Shown here piece by piece: positions 9,431 through 19,420 of a DNA stretch of 64,000 nucleotides (position 1 is its first letter; every line of letters begins with the position of its first letter). Position numbers and translations under genes: made by a program. The DNA lies in the NCBI GenBank assembly GCA_017460885.1, contig JAFUAB010000043.1, forward strand, positions 62,001 through 126,000, in the 5' to 3' direction. Under the pieces are notes generated by a model. It was not told where the DNA came from, ran no database searches, and worked only from the letters and a program-made list of their open reading frames with translations. This DNA comes from Lachnospiraceae bacterium (GTDB taxonomy: Bacteria > Bacillota > Clostridia > Lachnospirales > Lachnospiraceae).

Positions 9431-12190
9431 ATGAGAAAGATAATAACCCGTGGACAGGCAGTAAGATATGCGATCTGGAGTATACTTGCGATCCTTATAC
9501 TTGCAGTATTCCCATGCAGGATCTTCAGGGAAAAAATAGAGTCATCCGGTAAGGAGAGTCCTGCCGGAGCTGTCAGTGTCGGCGGCGAAAATGTCCTGCT
9601 TCAGGAATTCAAAGCCGAATATGACCATATTTCCTCCATAGGCTTTTATCTTAAGGGGGAATACTATTCCGATACGCTTACATTCAGGGTGTTTAAGGAA
9701 AGCACCGGAGAGCTGCTCAGAGAGATCACAGTTTCCACGGATGATTTCCACAGGATCGACGGGCGCACGTTTTCGGGTTCCGGTGAGGGCTACGCCGATA
9801 TCTATGTCAATCTGGATACTGTTGTCGGAGACGGGTATTTCTATACCGTTGAGGGGCTCAGTACGGATTTCGAGATCCCGTTTGAACTGACCGGCAATTC
9901 CGGTACATATAACAACGGTTTTATGCAGTACGCAGGGGAAAACAAGGATGCATACAATGCTGTTACCCGTTATATCTATACACAGCCTCTCAGAAAGATC
10001 AGATCACTTATACTCATCGCCATTCTGGCCGCAACCGGAGCGGTGTTGACTGCTTTGGCGCTGTTCCTCGAAAAGAGGGTTAAGTTCTTCGGAGAACTCA
10101 CTACTCCGGCATGGATGATCCGGGTTATAGCCAACCCGCTTATAGTTGCGGGCGGCATTGCGGCTGTGATTGCGGTTGGTCCGCTGCATATGTTCAGTAT
10201 TTATATTGCCGATATCATCATCATGATCATCGGTATATTGCTGCTTGCTGCCATTTTGCTGTACGCCGTCAATTTCGGACTTCCGGGAACAGATATCCGT
10301 ATATCGGATGAACCTTATAATGCATCCGCATATATACCGGGTCAGAAGGTGATCACGCTCCCGACGCCAGTATCATTTCTTCAGTCGCTTTTTATAGCTC
10401 TGGCACTTCTGTATTGCGTGCATTACATGAATGCCCTGTATGAGGTTTTTCATGATATAGCGTGGCGCAAGATGGCTTTCTTTCTCGGACTTGCCGTGAT
10501 CGTCTCATTTAAATTCAGAGATCTTGTAAATATTTGGAATCTGATCCTTCTTATCGCCGGTATCGTGGTATCCCGGATCTATTATGTCAGGAATCTGCCG
10601 GATATGGTGGATGAGTATCATACCGACGCCATGCTCGGAACCTGCCTGTGCATACCGGTCATCCTCGTACTGATCGGCTGTTTTGTGACACAGTTTGTCA
10701 AGCGGGGCAGAACCGTCCCCATGATCCAATGGATCAAAAGAACCGTCCCCGTGACCCAGATCATATACCCTGTCGCGACCGTCGTCCTTGTTGCCGGTAT
10801 GATAATACGCCGCAACGGCAGATACTGGCCGATAGTGGCGGCCGTGATCGGAGTTGTTTACTTTGTCAGACTGGCTTTGTGGGAGAAGCGCATGGTGTTC
10901 CTTGACAACCTTACGAGAGGGATACTGCTTCATTTTGCCGGAGCTGTCATCTACTGCCTGATGCACAGGCCCTACGAAGCCTTTGAATATGTGAGGTTTC
11001 CGTTTGTCTTCCATACCGTTACGATCACTGCCGAATATATGGCGCTGGTCATGGCTGCCGCCTTTGTGAGGCTTTTTGCGGCGTACAGATGTAAACACCG
11101 TCTTTCTGACTGCAAATGGGAAATGTTTGTGTTCGGAACGGCTTCGGTCTACACGCTTTTTACAATGTCCAGGACCGCAATGATCGGCATTGTGGCAGCC
11201 GGTCTGACCATGTGGATCGCCTATTCGTATAAGGACAGGGAACATGGAAGGATCAGGAATCTGTGTGTTTCCGCCGGAGGCGTTATTATGGGGGTTTTGA
11301 TCTGCTTCCCGATCTTTTTTACGGCACAGAAGGCTCTTCCCGGTGTGATCGGTCAGCCGAGGCTTCTCGAGATAGAGCGTTATCCCCAGGATCTGCTTAT
11401 CAGTAAGGATTACGAAAGTGAAGAGTATATCACGATAACACGGTTTTCCAAGGCTTTTATCCACAAAATGCTGGGAATGGACGAGGATAAGATCAAATGG
11501 GATCTTTATACGGTAAATGGCAAAAGAGACGATATATACGTGGATTACTCGGAATATCTTACCGGAGGGACCGAAGTATCTCACGAAACAGTGACCGTAC
11601 CGGACGGGGAACTTTTGCTTTCCGCCGAAAACGGAAGATCCGTACTTCCAAGTAAATTTGCACCTCCGCATGCATACGGTGAAGAAGGTGAACCGCCTGC
11701 GGAATGGTGGGACGAGGATTATTGGGTATATTATCCGGAAACCGGGGAATGGGAGTTTGCCACATGGAAGCTTGAAGAAGAGGCTGCGGCGGATGTGACC
11801 AACGGACGCCTGGATATTTATCGTGCATATATCGAACAGCTGAACCGTGAAGGACATGAGGAAATGGGTGCGATCCTGCCTGACGGTGAAATTGCCGCGC
11901 ATGCCCACAACATATATTTGCAGGTGGCATATGATAATGGTAAAATTATAGGGATAATGTTTATTATTTGGGTCGTTCTGACCTGTATCAGGGCACTGAA
12001 CGTATTTATCCGTATCCGGGACTGTGATCCCGCTGCGGGAATCCTGCTGTCGGTGTCCGTTACCTATGCCGTATGCGGCGTGACGGAATGGATATCCCAT
12101 CCGTGCAATCCTGCGGGCATGGTAATGATGCTTGTCAGTGCGGTGCTCTGCCTTCCTGTCGGGAGCGTGACCTGCAAAGCCGACCTTTGA
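9431..12190 (+). CDS. O-antigen ligase/polymerase-like (Wzy/WaaL family) membrane protein
   Basis: This 919-residue protein has an N-terminal helix (about residues 10-30) and an extracytoplasmic beta-rich domain (about 45-180). A long series of membrane helices follows (about 195-640), then a large soluble loop (about 640-810) and final helices. The segment GEIAAHAHNIYLQVAYDNGKI before the last helices is the His-Asn-x-Tyr-Leu pattern of the Wzy_C/O-antigen ligase family. Such proteins polymerise or transfer lipid-linked glycan outside the membrane. It is much longer than the usual 400-500 residues because of the two soluble domains. GAGGAAG lies 7 bases before the start. Two direct copies of the AGAACCGTCCCC repeat lie in frame at about residues 425-442 (GRTVP and KRTVP). 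Confidence 0.8.
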   Translation: MRKIITRGQAVRYAIWSILAILILAVFPCRIFREKIESSGKESPAGAVSVGGENVLLQEFKAEYDHISSIGFYLKGEYYSDTLTFRVFKESTGELLREITVSTDDFHRIDGRTFSGSGEGYADIYVNLDTVVGDGYFYTVEGLSTDFEIPFELTGNSGTYNNGFMQYAGENKDAYNAVTRYIYTQPLRKIRSLILIAILAATGAVLTALALFLEKRVKFFGELTTPAWMIRVIANPLIVAGGIAAVIAVGPLHMFSIYIADIIIMIIGILLLAAILLYAVNFGLPGTDIRISDEPYNASAYIPGQKVITLPTPVSFLQSLFIALALLYCVHYMNALYEVFHDIAWRKMAFFLGLAVIVSFKFRDLVNIWNLILLIAGIVVSRIYYVRNLPDMVDEYHTDAMLGTCLCIPVILVLIGCFVTQFVKRGRTVPMIQWIKRTVPVTQIIYPVATVVLVAGMIIRRNGRYWPIVAAVIGVVYFVRLALWEKRMVFLDNLTRGILLHFAGAVIYCLMHRPYEAFEYVRFPFVFHTVTITAEYMALVMAAAFVRLFAAYRCKHRLSDCKWEMFVFGTASVYTLFTMSRTAMIGIVAAGLTMWIAYSYKDREHGRIRNLCVSAGGVIMGVLICFPIFFTAQKALPGVIGQPRLLEIERYPQDLLISKDYESEEYITITRFSKAFIHKMLGMDEDKIKWDLYTVNGKRDDIYVDYSEYLTGGTEVSHETVTVPDGELLLSAENGRSVLPSKFAPPHAYGEEGEPPAEWWDEDYWVYYPETGEWEFATWKLEEEAAADVTNGRLDIYRAYIEQLNREGHEEMGAILPDGEIAAHAHNIYLQVAYDNGKIIGIMFIIWVVLTCIRALNVFIRIRDCDPAAGILLSVSVTYAVCGVTEWISHPCNPAGMVMMLVSAVLCLPVGSVTCKADL
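10704..10757. repeat. Two direct half-copies of the GGGACGGTTCT element inside the polymerase gene
   Basis: CAGAACCGTCCCC at 10708-10720 and AAGAACCGTCCCC at 10738-10750 have the same orientation, 30 bases apart, and both are read as RTVP. They are half-arms of the palindromic family rather than a full inverted pair. Confidence 0.7.
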
Positions 12191-12196
12191 GGCGTG

Positions 12197-14062
12197 ATGA
12201 AACAGTTTAACTTCAAAATACTATACAGGCGTACTGCACTTGTCGTTTATGATATTGTCAGTATTATTGCCTCAGCTTATCTTGCTCTGCTGATCAGGTA
12301 TGAATTTTCTTTTAATTCAGTGCCGGATCATTTTCGCAACCCGATTGAGCATTTTCTTCCGATCAATATCCTGATCACCATAGTACTCTTTTATGTTTTT
12401 CGCCTGTATAATTCGCTATGGGCATATGCGGGCGAGACTGAACTGCAGTCCATAGTTATAAGCTCAGTACTGTCCGGACTTGTCAATCTTTTCGGACTTC
12501 AGTTCTTTAAAGAAGGAACCCTTGCGGTGCCCAAAAGCTATTATTTCCTGTATGTATTCCTGCTCATCGCTTTTGTGTTTGTGAGCCGGTTCTCGTACAG
12601 GTTTCTGCGTAATCTGAAGCATAAGAGCAATAACCGGAATAACGATATAGCCGTCATGGTCATAGGAGCCGGAGAGGCTGCCAACGTGATCATCAAGGAG
12701 ATCATAAACTCCACCTTCAGTACGATGAAGATACGCTGTATCATTGATGATGATCAGGGGAAATGGGGTAAATACATACAGGGAGTCCGCGTAGTCGGCG
12801 GACGTGATAAGATCATAGAATGTGCCGATACATATGAGATCGACCAGATCATTGTGGCAGTTCCGTCCATATCCCGGCGTGAACTCAGGGGAATACTTGA
12901 GATATGTAAGGAAACGGGCTGTAAGATACAGTCCCTTCCCGGAATGTACCAGCTTGTTAACGGTGATGTGTCGGTATCCAAGCTTCGCGATATAGAGATC
13001 GAGGATCTTCTTGGCAGGGATCCCGTGGATATAGATATAGATTCCATTATCGGATATGTACAGGGTAAGACGATCCTGGTTACCGGAGCAGGTGGTTCGA
13101 TCGGAAGTGAGCTGTGCCGGCAGATCGCTACACACAAACCGGCTAAGCTTGTTATGGTGGATATTTACGAAAACAGTATCTATGAGATCCAGCAGGAACT
13201 GAAGCTTAAGCATCCCGAACTCAATCTGGCGGTTCTGATAGCCAGCGTTCGCAATGCCAACCGCATGAATTGGATCTTCGATCAGTATAAGCCGGACATC
13301 GTATATCATGCGGCAGCGCATAAACATGTGCCGCTGATGGAGGACTCACCGGGAGAAGCGATCAAGAATAACGTATTCGGAACCTTTAATGTGGCCCAGT
13401 CAGCCGCGATGAGCGGAGTTCGCAGGTTTGTTATGATAAGCACCGATAAGGCCGTGAACCCCACCAATATCATGGGCGCTTCCAAAAGGATCTGTGAGAT
13501 GATAATACAGACCTTTAACAATAAGTATGAAACGGAATTTGTGGCTGTTCGTTTCGGTAATGTACTGGGTTCCAACGGATCGGTCATTCCTCTGTTCAGG
13601 AGGCAGATAGCCGAAGGAGGCCCCGTGACGGTCACACATCCCGATATCATCAGATACTTTATGACCATACCCGAGGCAGTGTCGCTGGTATTGCAGGCGG
13701 GAGCGTATGCCAAAGGAGGAGAGATATTTGTGCTGGATATGGGAGAGCCGGTCAGGATCCTTGATCTGGCGGAAAATCTTATCCGGCTTTCGGGCTATAA
13801 GCCTTATGATGAGATACCGATCAAGTTTACGGGACTGCGTCCCGGCGAAAAGCTGTTTGAGGAAATGCTGATGGATGAGGAAGGCCTGCAGGAGACGGCC
13901 AACTCAATGATACACATCGGGCGGCCTCTGGAGATCGATGAGGCACGGTTTTTTGAGGAATTGAAGGAACTTAAGGATTCCTGTGAGATCGAGGGCCAGG
14001 ATATCCGTCCTCTGGTTCACGATATAGTTTCGACTTATGTATATAACAGAACAGCAGTGTAA
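12197..14062 (+). CDS. Membrane-anchored UDP-GlcNAc 4,6-dehydratase (PglF/WbpM/CapD type)
   Basis: This is a 621-residue protein with four N-terminal helices (about residues 10-140) and a first Rossmann-like region (VIGAGEAANVIIKE near 155). The catalytic SDR domain starts near residue 292 with TGAGGSIGSEL. The active-site stretch STDKAVNPTNIMGASKR (about residues 413-430) has Thr-Asp-Lys and Met in place of the usual Tyr, as in WbpM/PglF. It converts UDP-GlcNAc to the 4-keto-6-deoxy sugar. Either GTG 12194 or ATG 12197 could start it; the ATG has better spacing from GAGG. The DegT aminotransferase follows after 11 bases, giving the first two steps towards a 4-amino-4,6-dideoxy sugar. Confidence 0.93.
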   Translation: MKQFNFKILYRRTALVVYDIVSIIASAYLALLIRYEFSFNSVPDHFRNPIEHFLPINILITIVLFYVFRLYNSLWAYAGETELQSIVISSVLSGLVNLFGLQFFKEGTLAVPKSYYFLYVFLLIAFVFVSRFSYRFLRNLKHKSNNRNNDIAVMVIGAGEAANVIIKEIINSTFSTMKIRCIIDDDQGKWGKYIQGVRVVGGRDKIIECADTYEIDQIIVAVPSISRRELRGILEICKETGCKIQSLPGMYQLVNGDVSVSKLRDIEIEDLLGRDPVDIDIDSIIGYVQGKTILVTGAGGSIGSELCRQIATHKPAKLVMVDIYENSIYEIQQELKLKHPELNLAVLIASVRNANRMNWIFDQYKPDIVYHAAAHKHVPLMEDSPGEAIKNNVFGTFNVAQSAAMSGVRRFVMISTDKAVNPTNIMGASKRICEMIIQTFNNKYETEFVAVRFGNVLGSNGSVIPLFRRQIAEGGPVTVTHPDIIRYFMTIPEAVSLVLQAGAYAKGGEIFVLDMGEPVRILDLAENLIRLSGYKPYDEIPIKFTGLRPGEKLFEEMLMDEEGLQETANSMIHIGRPLEIDEARFFEELKELKDSCEIEGQDIRPLVHDIVSTYVYNRTAV

Positions 14063-14073
14063 AGGAGTCAGAA

Positions 14074-15294
14074 ATGCCGTTTGAAAAGAAAATCTACCTG
14101 TCCAGTCCCACCATGCACGGCGAGGAACTCAAGTATATTACCGAAGCATATGAAACCAACTGGATGTCCACGATAGGCGCGAATCTGAATGCCATAGAAA
14201 GTGAGATCGCCGAATATGTCGGATGCAGGCATGCAGTTGCTCTGTCCAGCGGAACATCGGCTCTGCACCTGGCGATCAAATATGCCGGAGAAAAAGCATA
14301 CGGACCTACGATCCCGGGAAAGGGCGCGCTCAGAGGCCATCATGTGTTCTGTTCGGATATGACGTTTGATGCATCTGTTAATCCTGTAGTATATGAATGC
14401 GGAACCCCGGTGTTTATCGATACCGAACCGGATACCTGGAATATGTCCCCGGAAGCGCTTGAGAGGGCCTTTGAACAGTTTCCCGAGGTTAAGATCGTGG
14501 TTTTTGCACATCTGTACGGAACACCATCCCGGATAGACGAGCTGATCGGAACAGCGCATGCGCATCATGCGATAGTTATCGAGGATGCGGCGGAAAGCCT
14601 TGGGGCGACATATCACGGACATCAGACCGGGACCTTCGGTGATTACAATGCGATAAGCTTTAACGGTAATAAGATCATAACCGGTTCCAGCGGAGGAATG
14701 TTCCTGACCGATGATGAGGATGCTGCCGAAAAGGTGCGCAAATGGTCTACCCAGTCAAGAGACAACGCTCCCTGGTACCAGCACAGTGAGCTTGGATATA
14801 ATTACCGTATGAGTAATGTGATCGCCGGTGTTATCAGAGGCCAGTTCCCATATCTCGGGGAGCATATCGCCCGGAAAAAGGCTGTCTACGAGCGTTACCG
14901 GGAGGGATTTAAGGATCTTCCGGTATCGATGAATCCCATCGGAGGAGATGGCGTTTCTCCCAATTACTGGCTATCCTGCCTGCTCATCGATCCCGATGCG
15001 ATGTGCGGATATACACGTACGGATCATGAGTATTCATACGAATCCGAGCCGGGGCATACCTGCCCGGATGAGATATTGGACGCAATTGCGGCGCTTAATG
15101 CGGAGGGACGGCCGATCTGGAAGCCCATGCATATGCAGCCGATATATAAAGATAATCCGTTTATACTGGGCAATACAAAGGATTCAGTCGGAGAGGATAT
15201 CTTTGCACGCGGTCTTTGTCTGCCAAGTGATAATAAGATGAAGCCCGAAGAACAGGATGTGATCATAGATGCGGTCCGCAGATGCTTCAGATGA
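14074..15294 (+). CDS. DegT/DnrJ/EryC1/StrS aminotransferase, PglE-like
   Basis: This 406-residue PLP enzyme starts KIYLSSPTMHGEELKYI and contains SSGTSALHLAI near the phosphate-binding region. It also has the EDAAESLGATYHGHQTGTFGD stretch, and the PLP lysine is Lys200 in SFNGNKIITGSSGG. It should place the 4-amino group on the 4-keto-6-deoxy sugar made by the preceding dehydratase, as PglE does in bacillosamine synthesis. AAAGGAG precedes the ATG by 8 bases. A slightly extended acidic loop (about residues 310-330) is unlike shorter homologues. Confidence 0.92.
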   Translation: MPFEKKIYLSSPTMHGEELKYITEAYETNWMSTIGANLNAIESEIAEYVGCRHAVALSSGTSALHLAIKYAGEKAYGPTIPGKGALRGHHVFCSDMTFDASVNPVVYECGTPVFIDTEPDTWNMSPEALERAFEQFPEVKIVVFAHLYGTPSRIDELIGTAHAHHAIVIEDAAESLGATYHGHQTGTFGDYNAISFNGNKIITGSSGGMFLTDDEDAAEKVRKWSTQSRDNAPWYQHSELGYNYRMSNVIAGVIRGQFPYLGEHIARKKAVYERYREGFKDLPVSMNPIGGDGVSPNYWLSCLLIDPDAMCGYTRTDHEYSYESEPGHTCPDEILDAIAALNAEGRPIWKPMHMQPIYKDNPFILGNTKDSVGEDIFARGLCLPSDNKMKPEEQDVIIDAVRRCFR

Positions 15295-15324
15295 TCAATT
15301 GAGATACAGACAGGTGGTCAGCTT

Positions 15325-15984
15325 TTGCATAAGTGTTACGGTCCATACGAAAAGTTCATAAAACGTCCGCTGGATCTTGTACTGTCAGGTGCCGGTCTCA
15401 TTGTTTTGAGCCCCGTACTGGGGATCACAGCGATCCTGGTTCGTGTCAAACTGGGCAGTCCCGTACTTTTTAAGCAGGACAGACCCGGAAGGGACGGGAA
15501 GGTATTTAAACTCTGTAAGTTCAGGACTATGACGGATGCAAGGGACAGCGAGGGAAACCTGCTTCCTGACGAAGACAGATTGCCTGCATTCGGAAGAAAA
15601 CTCAGATCAACCTCCCTTGATGAACTTCCGGAGCTGATAAATATCGTAAAGGGTGATATGGCGATAGTTGGCCCCAGACCTCTGCTTGTCAGATATCTGC
15701 CCAGATATAACGAACATCAGGCCAGACGACATGAAGTGCGTCCGGGCTTTACGGGATTGGCGCAGGTACACGGACGCAACTCTATATCCTGGGAGGAAAA
15801 ATTTGACTGGGATGTAAAATATGTGGATAAGATTACATTTTTGGGCGATCTTAGGATCCTGGCAGATACCGTTAAGGTAGTATTGAAACGTGATGGCATT
15901 TCAAGCGCGACAAGCGCGACCATGGAGGAATTCATGGGAACAGAGGCTGGCATCGATGAAAAGGGTACTGATAATAGCAAATAA
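15325..15984 (+). CDS. Bacterial sugar transferase (PglC-like monotopic phosphoglycosyl transferase)
   Basis: This 219-residue enzyme has one N-terminal re-entrant hydrophobic helix (LVLSGAGLIVLSPVLGITAI). The catalytic signature follows: GSPVLFKQDRPGRDGK, KFRTM, RSTSLDELPELINIVKGDM and VGPRPLLVRYLPRYN. PglC-type enzymes transfer a phospho-sugar from UDP-sugar to undecaprenyl phosphate and so start glycan assembly. The start is TTG at 15325, with AGGTGG 7 bases upstream; no ATG occurs in frame before residue 71. The 3' end overlaps the following glycosyltransferase gene by 29 bases. Confidence 0.9.
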   Translation: MHKCYGPYEKFIKRPLDLVLSGAGLIVLSPVLGITAILVRVKLGSPVLFKQDRPGRDGKVFKLCKFRTMTDARDSEGNLLPDEDRLPAFGRKLRSTSLDELPELINIVKGDMAIVGPRPLLVRYLPRYNEHQARRHEVRPGFTGLAQVHGRNSISWEEKFDWDVKYVDKITFLGDLRILADTVKVVLKRDGISSATSATMEEFMGTEAGIDEKGTDNSK

Positions 15985-17077
15985 TGATGCGGGTATTTAC
16001 CTGTTCCGTCGTGAACTTCTGGTGGCGCTCGATGAGGAAGGGTTTGAGATTCATATTATCACACCCGATACCGGTTTTACGGCAAGGCTTCTCGATCTGG
16101 GAGCTGTCTTGCATGTGACGGATATAGACCGGCGCGGTACCAATCCCTTACATGATATTTCGTTGTATCGCAGTTATCGCAGACTGATCCGTGAGGTATC
16201 GCCGGATGTGATACTGACATATACCATCAAGCCCATAGTATATGGCGGAGTTGCGGGCAGAAAGGCACATATTCCGGTGCTCGCCACGATCACCGGACTC
16301 ACATCGGCAATGCTGGGCGGTGGCCCGATGAAGCTGATGCTGAAATCCATGTATGCGGCAGGGCTTAAAGGAGCTGCCTGTGTGTTTTTCCAGAACCGGG
16401 ACAATATGAACTTTATGACGAGCTCGGGTTGCCTTCCACGGAATGCCAAAACCGCTCTTCTGCCCGGATCCGGAGTTGATCTTGAGGATTATGACAGTGT
16501 TCCCTATCCTTCGGAAGAAGATGGCCTGAGACTGCTGGCGGTATGCCGGCTATCCGAAAAAAAGGGTTCCGCACGCCTTCTTGATATGATACGTGAGGTT
16601 CACTCCAGGAGGCCCGATGTGACGCTTGATATAGTAGGCGGATACGAGCTTGGCTGTGAAGAGAAATATAAAGCGGTGATTGATGATCTGGTTGGCAGAG
16701 GTGCGGTCAGATTTACAGATTTCGTATCCGATGTCAGACCCTTTTATGCCTCGTGTCATGCACTTGTTCATCCGACCGTGAGCGAGGGCATGTCAAACGT
16801 GGTCCAGGAGGCATGTGCCACCGCAAGACCCGTGATCACCAGTGACATCCCGGGGTGCAGGGAGATATACGAGCCGGGTAAGGGAGGCTTCGGATTTGCC
16901 GTGGACAGTCTGGAGGATATGATAGAGACTGTGATGAGATTTGTCGAAATGTCACGTGAAGAGCGGGAACAGATGGGCAGGAATGCAAGAGAGTATGTAG
17001 CCGCTCATTTTGACCGAAGGATCGTAATAAAATCATATATGGAGGAGATAAAAAGAAACTGTCATGAATGTGTATGA
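15956..17077 (+). CDS. Glycosyltransferase family 4, PglA-like
   Basis: This 373-residue GT-B enzyme begins MKRVLIIANNDAGIYLFRRE. It has TYTIKPIVYGGVAGRKAHIP at about 85-105 and the donor-binding end HPTVSEGMSNVVQEACATARPVI with the family Glu-x7-Glu pattern. PglA-like enzymes add the second sugar onto undecaprenyl-diphosphate bacillosamine; the gene order dehydratase, aminotransferase, PglC-like, PglA-like repeats the logic of the Campylobacter pgl locus. The ATG lies inside the end of the preceding gene, preceded by AGAGG. Its own end overlaps the next gene by 14 bases. Confidence 0.88.
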   Translation: MKRVLIIANNDAGIYLFRRELLVALDEEGFEIHIITPDTGFTARLLDLGAVLHVTDIDRRGTNPLHDISLYRSYRRLIREVSPDVILTYTIKPIVYGGVAGRKAHIPVLATITGLTSAMLGGGPMKLMLKSMYAAGLKGAACVFFQNRDNMNFMTSSGCLPRNAKTALLPGSGVDLEDYDSVPYPSEEDGLRLLAVCRLSEKKGSARLLDMIREVHSRRPDVTLDIVGGYELGCEEKYKAVIDDLVGRGAVRFTDFVSDVRPFYASCHALVHPTVSEGMSNVVQEACATARPVITSDIPGCREIYEPGKGGFGFAVDSLEDMIETVMRFVEMSREEREQMGRNAREYVAAHFDRRIVIKSYMEEIKRNCHECV

Positions 17078-18380
17078 GATGCTTACGACACGTAAAACAA
17101 AACTGTCTCTGGTAGGACTTGGGTATGTCGGTATGCCCATTGCGGTAGCATTTGCCAGGCATATCGATGTTATAGGATATGATCTCAATGAAGCTAAGAT
17201 CGACCTGTACAGAAACGGTATCGATCCTACCAATGAGGTCGGCAATGAGGTGATAAAGAACACCACCGTGGATTTTACATCAGATGCCTCAAGACTAAGG
17301 GAGGCACTGTTTCATATAGTTGCGGTTCCGACCCCGGTTAATCCGGATCATACGCCTGATCTGACTCCTGTTGAGGGGGCAAGCCGGATCCTGGGACAGA
17401 ATCTTTCTCCTGGATCGGTGATAGTATTTGAATCCACGGTATATCCCGGCGTGACGGAGGATATATGCGTGCCGATCATTGAGAGGGAATCCGGCCTGAA
17501 ATGCGGTAAGGATTTCCGGATCGGATACTCGCCCGAACGCATCAATCCCGGCGATAAGGTGCACAGACTGGAAACCATAACCAAGATCGTATCGGGCATG
17601 GATGAAGAAACACTGGATACCGTTGCAAAAGTGTACGAGCTCGTGGTGGAAGCCGGTGTCTACAGGGCGCAGTCCATTAAGGTCGCAGAGGCTGCAAAGG
17701 TCATAGAGAACAGTCAGCGTGATATAAACATTGCTTTTATGAATGAATTGTCCATAATCTTTCACAAAATGGGCATTGATACGCGCGAAGTCCTGGAAGC
17801 GGCCGGAACAAAGTGGAATTTCCTCAGGTTTATGCCCGGTCTGGTCGGAGGACACTGCATAGGCGTTGACCCGTATTATCTGACATATAAGGCGGAGGAA
17901 CTCGGATATCATTCACAGATCATTCTGTCCGGCCGCCGTATCAATGACGATATGGGCAGATATGTTGCGGAAAGCCTTGTCAAGAATCTGATCAAAGCCG
18001 ATATGCCTGTCAGGGGAGCCAGAATTGCCATATGCGGGTTTACATTCAAGGAAAACTGTCCTGATACGCGCAATACCAAGGTTATCGATATCTATAACGA
18101 GCTTGGCGAGTACGGTGTAACTCCGATTGTCGTGGATCCGGAAGCGGATGCCGGTGAGGCCAAAAGGCTGTATGGCATAGATTTCTGTGACGAAAGCGCC
18201 CTGAGGAATATGGATGCGGTGATATTTGCGGTAGCGCATGATTCTTTTAAAAAATATGAAAAGGCGGACATAGACCGTATGTTTAACCCGGACAATAAAG
18301 TCAGGGTGCTGGCGGATCTGAAGGGAATGTTTGACAAAAACCGGTTCCGGTCGGAGGATTATCTGTACTGGAGACTGTGA
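17064..18380 (+). CDS. Nucleotide sugar dehydrogenase (TviB/WbpA-like UDP-HexNAc 6-dehydrogenase)
   Basis: This 438-residue protein has the NAD-binding motif VGLGYVGMPIAVAF near residues 17-30 and the catalytic cysteine Cys265 in GGHCIGVDPYYL. It also has ICGFTFKENCPDTRNTKV of the C-terminal UDP-binding domain. The sequence pattern is of the TviB/WbpA/VipA group, which oxidises UDP-GlcNAc or UDP-GalNAc to the uronic acid using two NAD+. The next gene is a TviC/WbpP-like 4-epimerase, so UDP-GalNAcA is the expected product of the pair (inference from family and order). Confidence 0.92.
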   Translation: MNVYEMLTTRKTKLSLVGLGYVGMPIAVAFARHIDVIGYDLNEAKIDLYRNGIDPTNEVGNEVIKNTTVDFTSDASRLREALFHIVAVPTPVNPDHTPDLTPVEGASRILGQNLSPGSVIVFESTVYPGVTEDICVPIIERESGLKCGKDFRIGYSPERINPGDKVHRLETITKIVSGMDEETLDTVAKVYELVVEAGVYRAQSIKVAEAAKVIENSQRDINIAFMNELSIIFHKMGIDTREVLEAAGTKWNFLRFMPGLVGGHCIGVDPYYLTYKAEELGYHSQIILSGRRINDDMGRYVAESLVKNLIKADMPVRGARIAICGFTFKENCPDTRNTKVIDIYNELGEYGVTPIVVDPEADAGEAKRLYGIDFCDESALRNMDAVIFAVAHDSFKKYEKADIDRMFNPDNKVRVLADLKGMFDKNRFRSEDYLYWRL

Positions 18381-18381
18381 T

Positions 18382-18408
18382 GTGTGAGCGGGACGGTTCT
18401 GATGACAT
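18382..18408. repeat. Single arm of the GGGACGGTTCT element
   Basis: GTGTGAGCGGGACGGTTCT followed by GATGACAT lies directly after the dehydrogenase stop codon. No matching opposite arm is present, so this is a half-copy. Confidence 0.65.
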
Positions 18409-18435
18409 ATTTTCAGCATCGATCAAAGGAGAGTT

Positions 18436-19410
18436 ATGAGTTTACAAGACGTAAAATTAAATCCGGATTCAACTTTTCTTGTGACAGGAGGAGCCGGATT
18501 CATCGGATCAAACATCTGTGAAAGCCTGGTAAACAGAGGGGTTACGGTACGCTGTCTGGATAACCTTTCAACGGGCTTTATGAAGAATATCGAACATCTT
18601 TTGGAGAGAGAAAATTTTGAGTTTACAGAAGGTGATATACGGGATCCTGATACATGTTTGAAGCTTACAGATGGGGTGGATTATGTATTGAATCAGGCGG
18701 CCTGGGGCTCGGTGCCCCGCTCTATCGAGATGCCGCTTCTGTATGAGGAGATCAACATCAGGGGAACGCTCAACATGATGGAGGCTTCCCGTCAGAACGG
18801 TGTTAAAGCTTTTGTATACGCTTCAAGCTCTTCGGTATATGGTGACAGCACCACATTGCCCAAGCAGGAGGGCGGAGAGGGAAAGGTATTAAGTCCCTAC
18901 GCACTCACCAAAAAGGTGGACGAGGAGTATGGAAGGCTTTATCATGAATTATACGGTCTGAATACATACGGACTCAGGTATTTCAACGTATTCGGACGCA
19001 GGCAGAATCCTGACGGTATGTATGCAGCCGTGATCCCCAGATTTATACGTCAGCTCATGGCGGGAGAAAAGTGCGTGATCAACGGAGACGGACGCCAGTC
19101 AAGGGATTTTACTTATATAGATAATGTTATAGAAGGAAATCTCAGGGCAGCGCTTGCCGGCGGTGAGGCAGCAGGCGAGGCGTATAATATCGGCGCCGGA
19201 GGAAGGGAGTATCTGATAGACATTTATTACGATCTGTGTAAGGCTCTTGAGATCGAGCGCGAACCGGAATTCGGCCCACCGAGAAAGGGAGATATAAGGG
19301 ATTCAAATGCCGATATTTCCAAGGCGAGAGAAAAACTGGGCTATGATCCGGAATATGATTTTGCTGCCGGAATATCACTTGCCATAGACTGGTACAGACA
19401 GAATCTGTAA
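18436..19410 (+). CDS. NAD-dependent sugar epimerase (TviC/WbpP-like UDP-HexNAc 4-epimerase)
   Basis: This 324-residue extended SDR protein has FLVTGGAGFIGSNICESL at residues 14-31, SSSSVYG near 130 and the catalytic Tyr155-x3-Lys159 in SPYALTKKVDEEYG. The N-terminal extension before the Gly motif and the NQAAWGSVPRSIEMP stretch are typical of the WbpP/TviC group, which interconverts UDP-GlcNAc(A) and UDP-GalNAc(A). AAAGGAGAG precedes the ATG. It is separated from the next gene by a 131-base gap that holds a long inverted repeat. Confidence 0.92.
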   Translation: MSLQDVKLNPDSTFLVTGGAGFIGSNICESLVNRGVTVRCLDNLSTGFMKNIEHLLERENFEFTEGDIRDPDTCLKLTDGVDYVLNQAAWGSVPRSIEMPLLYEEINIRGTLNMMEASRQNGVKAFVYASSSSVYGDSTTLPKQEGGEGKVLSPYALTKKVDEEYGRLYHELYGLNTYGLRYFNVFGRRQNPDGMYAAVIPRFIRQLMAGEKCVINGDGRQSRDFTYIDNVIEGNLRAALAGGEAAGEAYNIGAGGREYLIDIYYDLCKALEIEREPEFGPPRKGDIRDSNADISKAREKLGYDPEYDFAAGISLAIDWYRQNL

Positions 19411-19420
19411 CAGACGAATT

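Noticed and set aside
10505-12100. 531-codon open frame antisense to the polymerase gene
   Set aside because: It lies wholly opposite a well-supported membrane protein gene. Its translation is rich in His, Arg and Pro without domain motifs, and it arises from the codon bias of the sense strand.
12464-13327. 287-codon antisense frame opposite the 4,6-dehydratase
   Set aside because: The sense frame has all catalytic motifs; the antisense product has no recognisable pattern or ribosome site.
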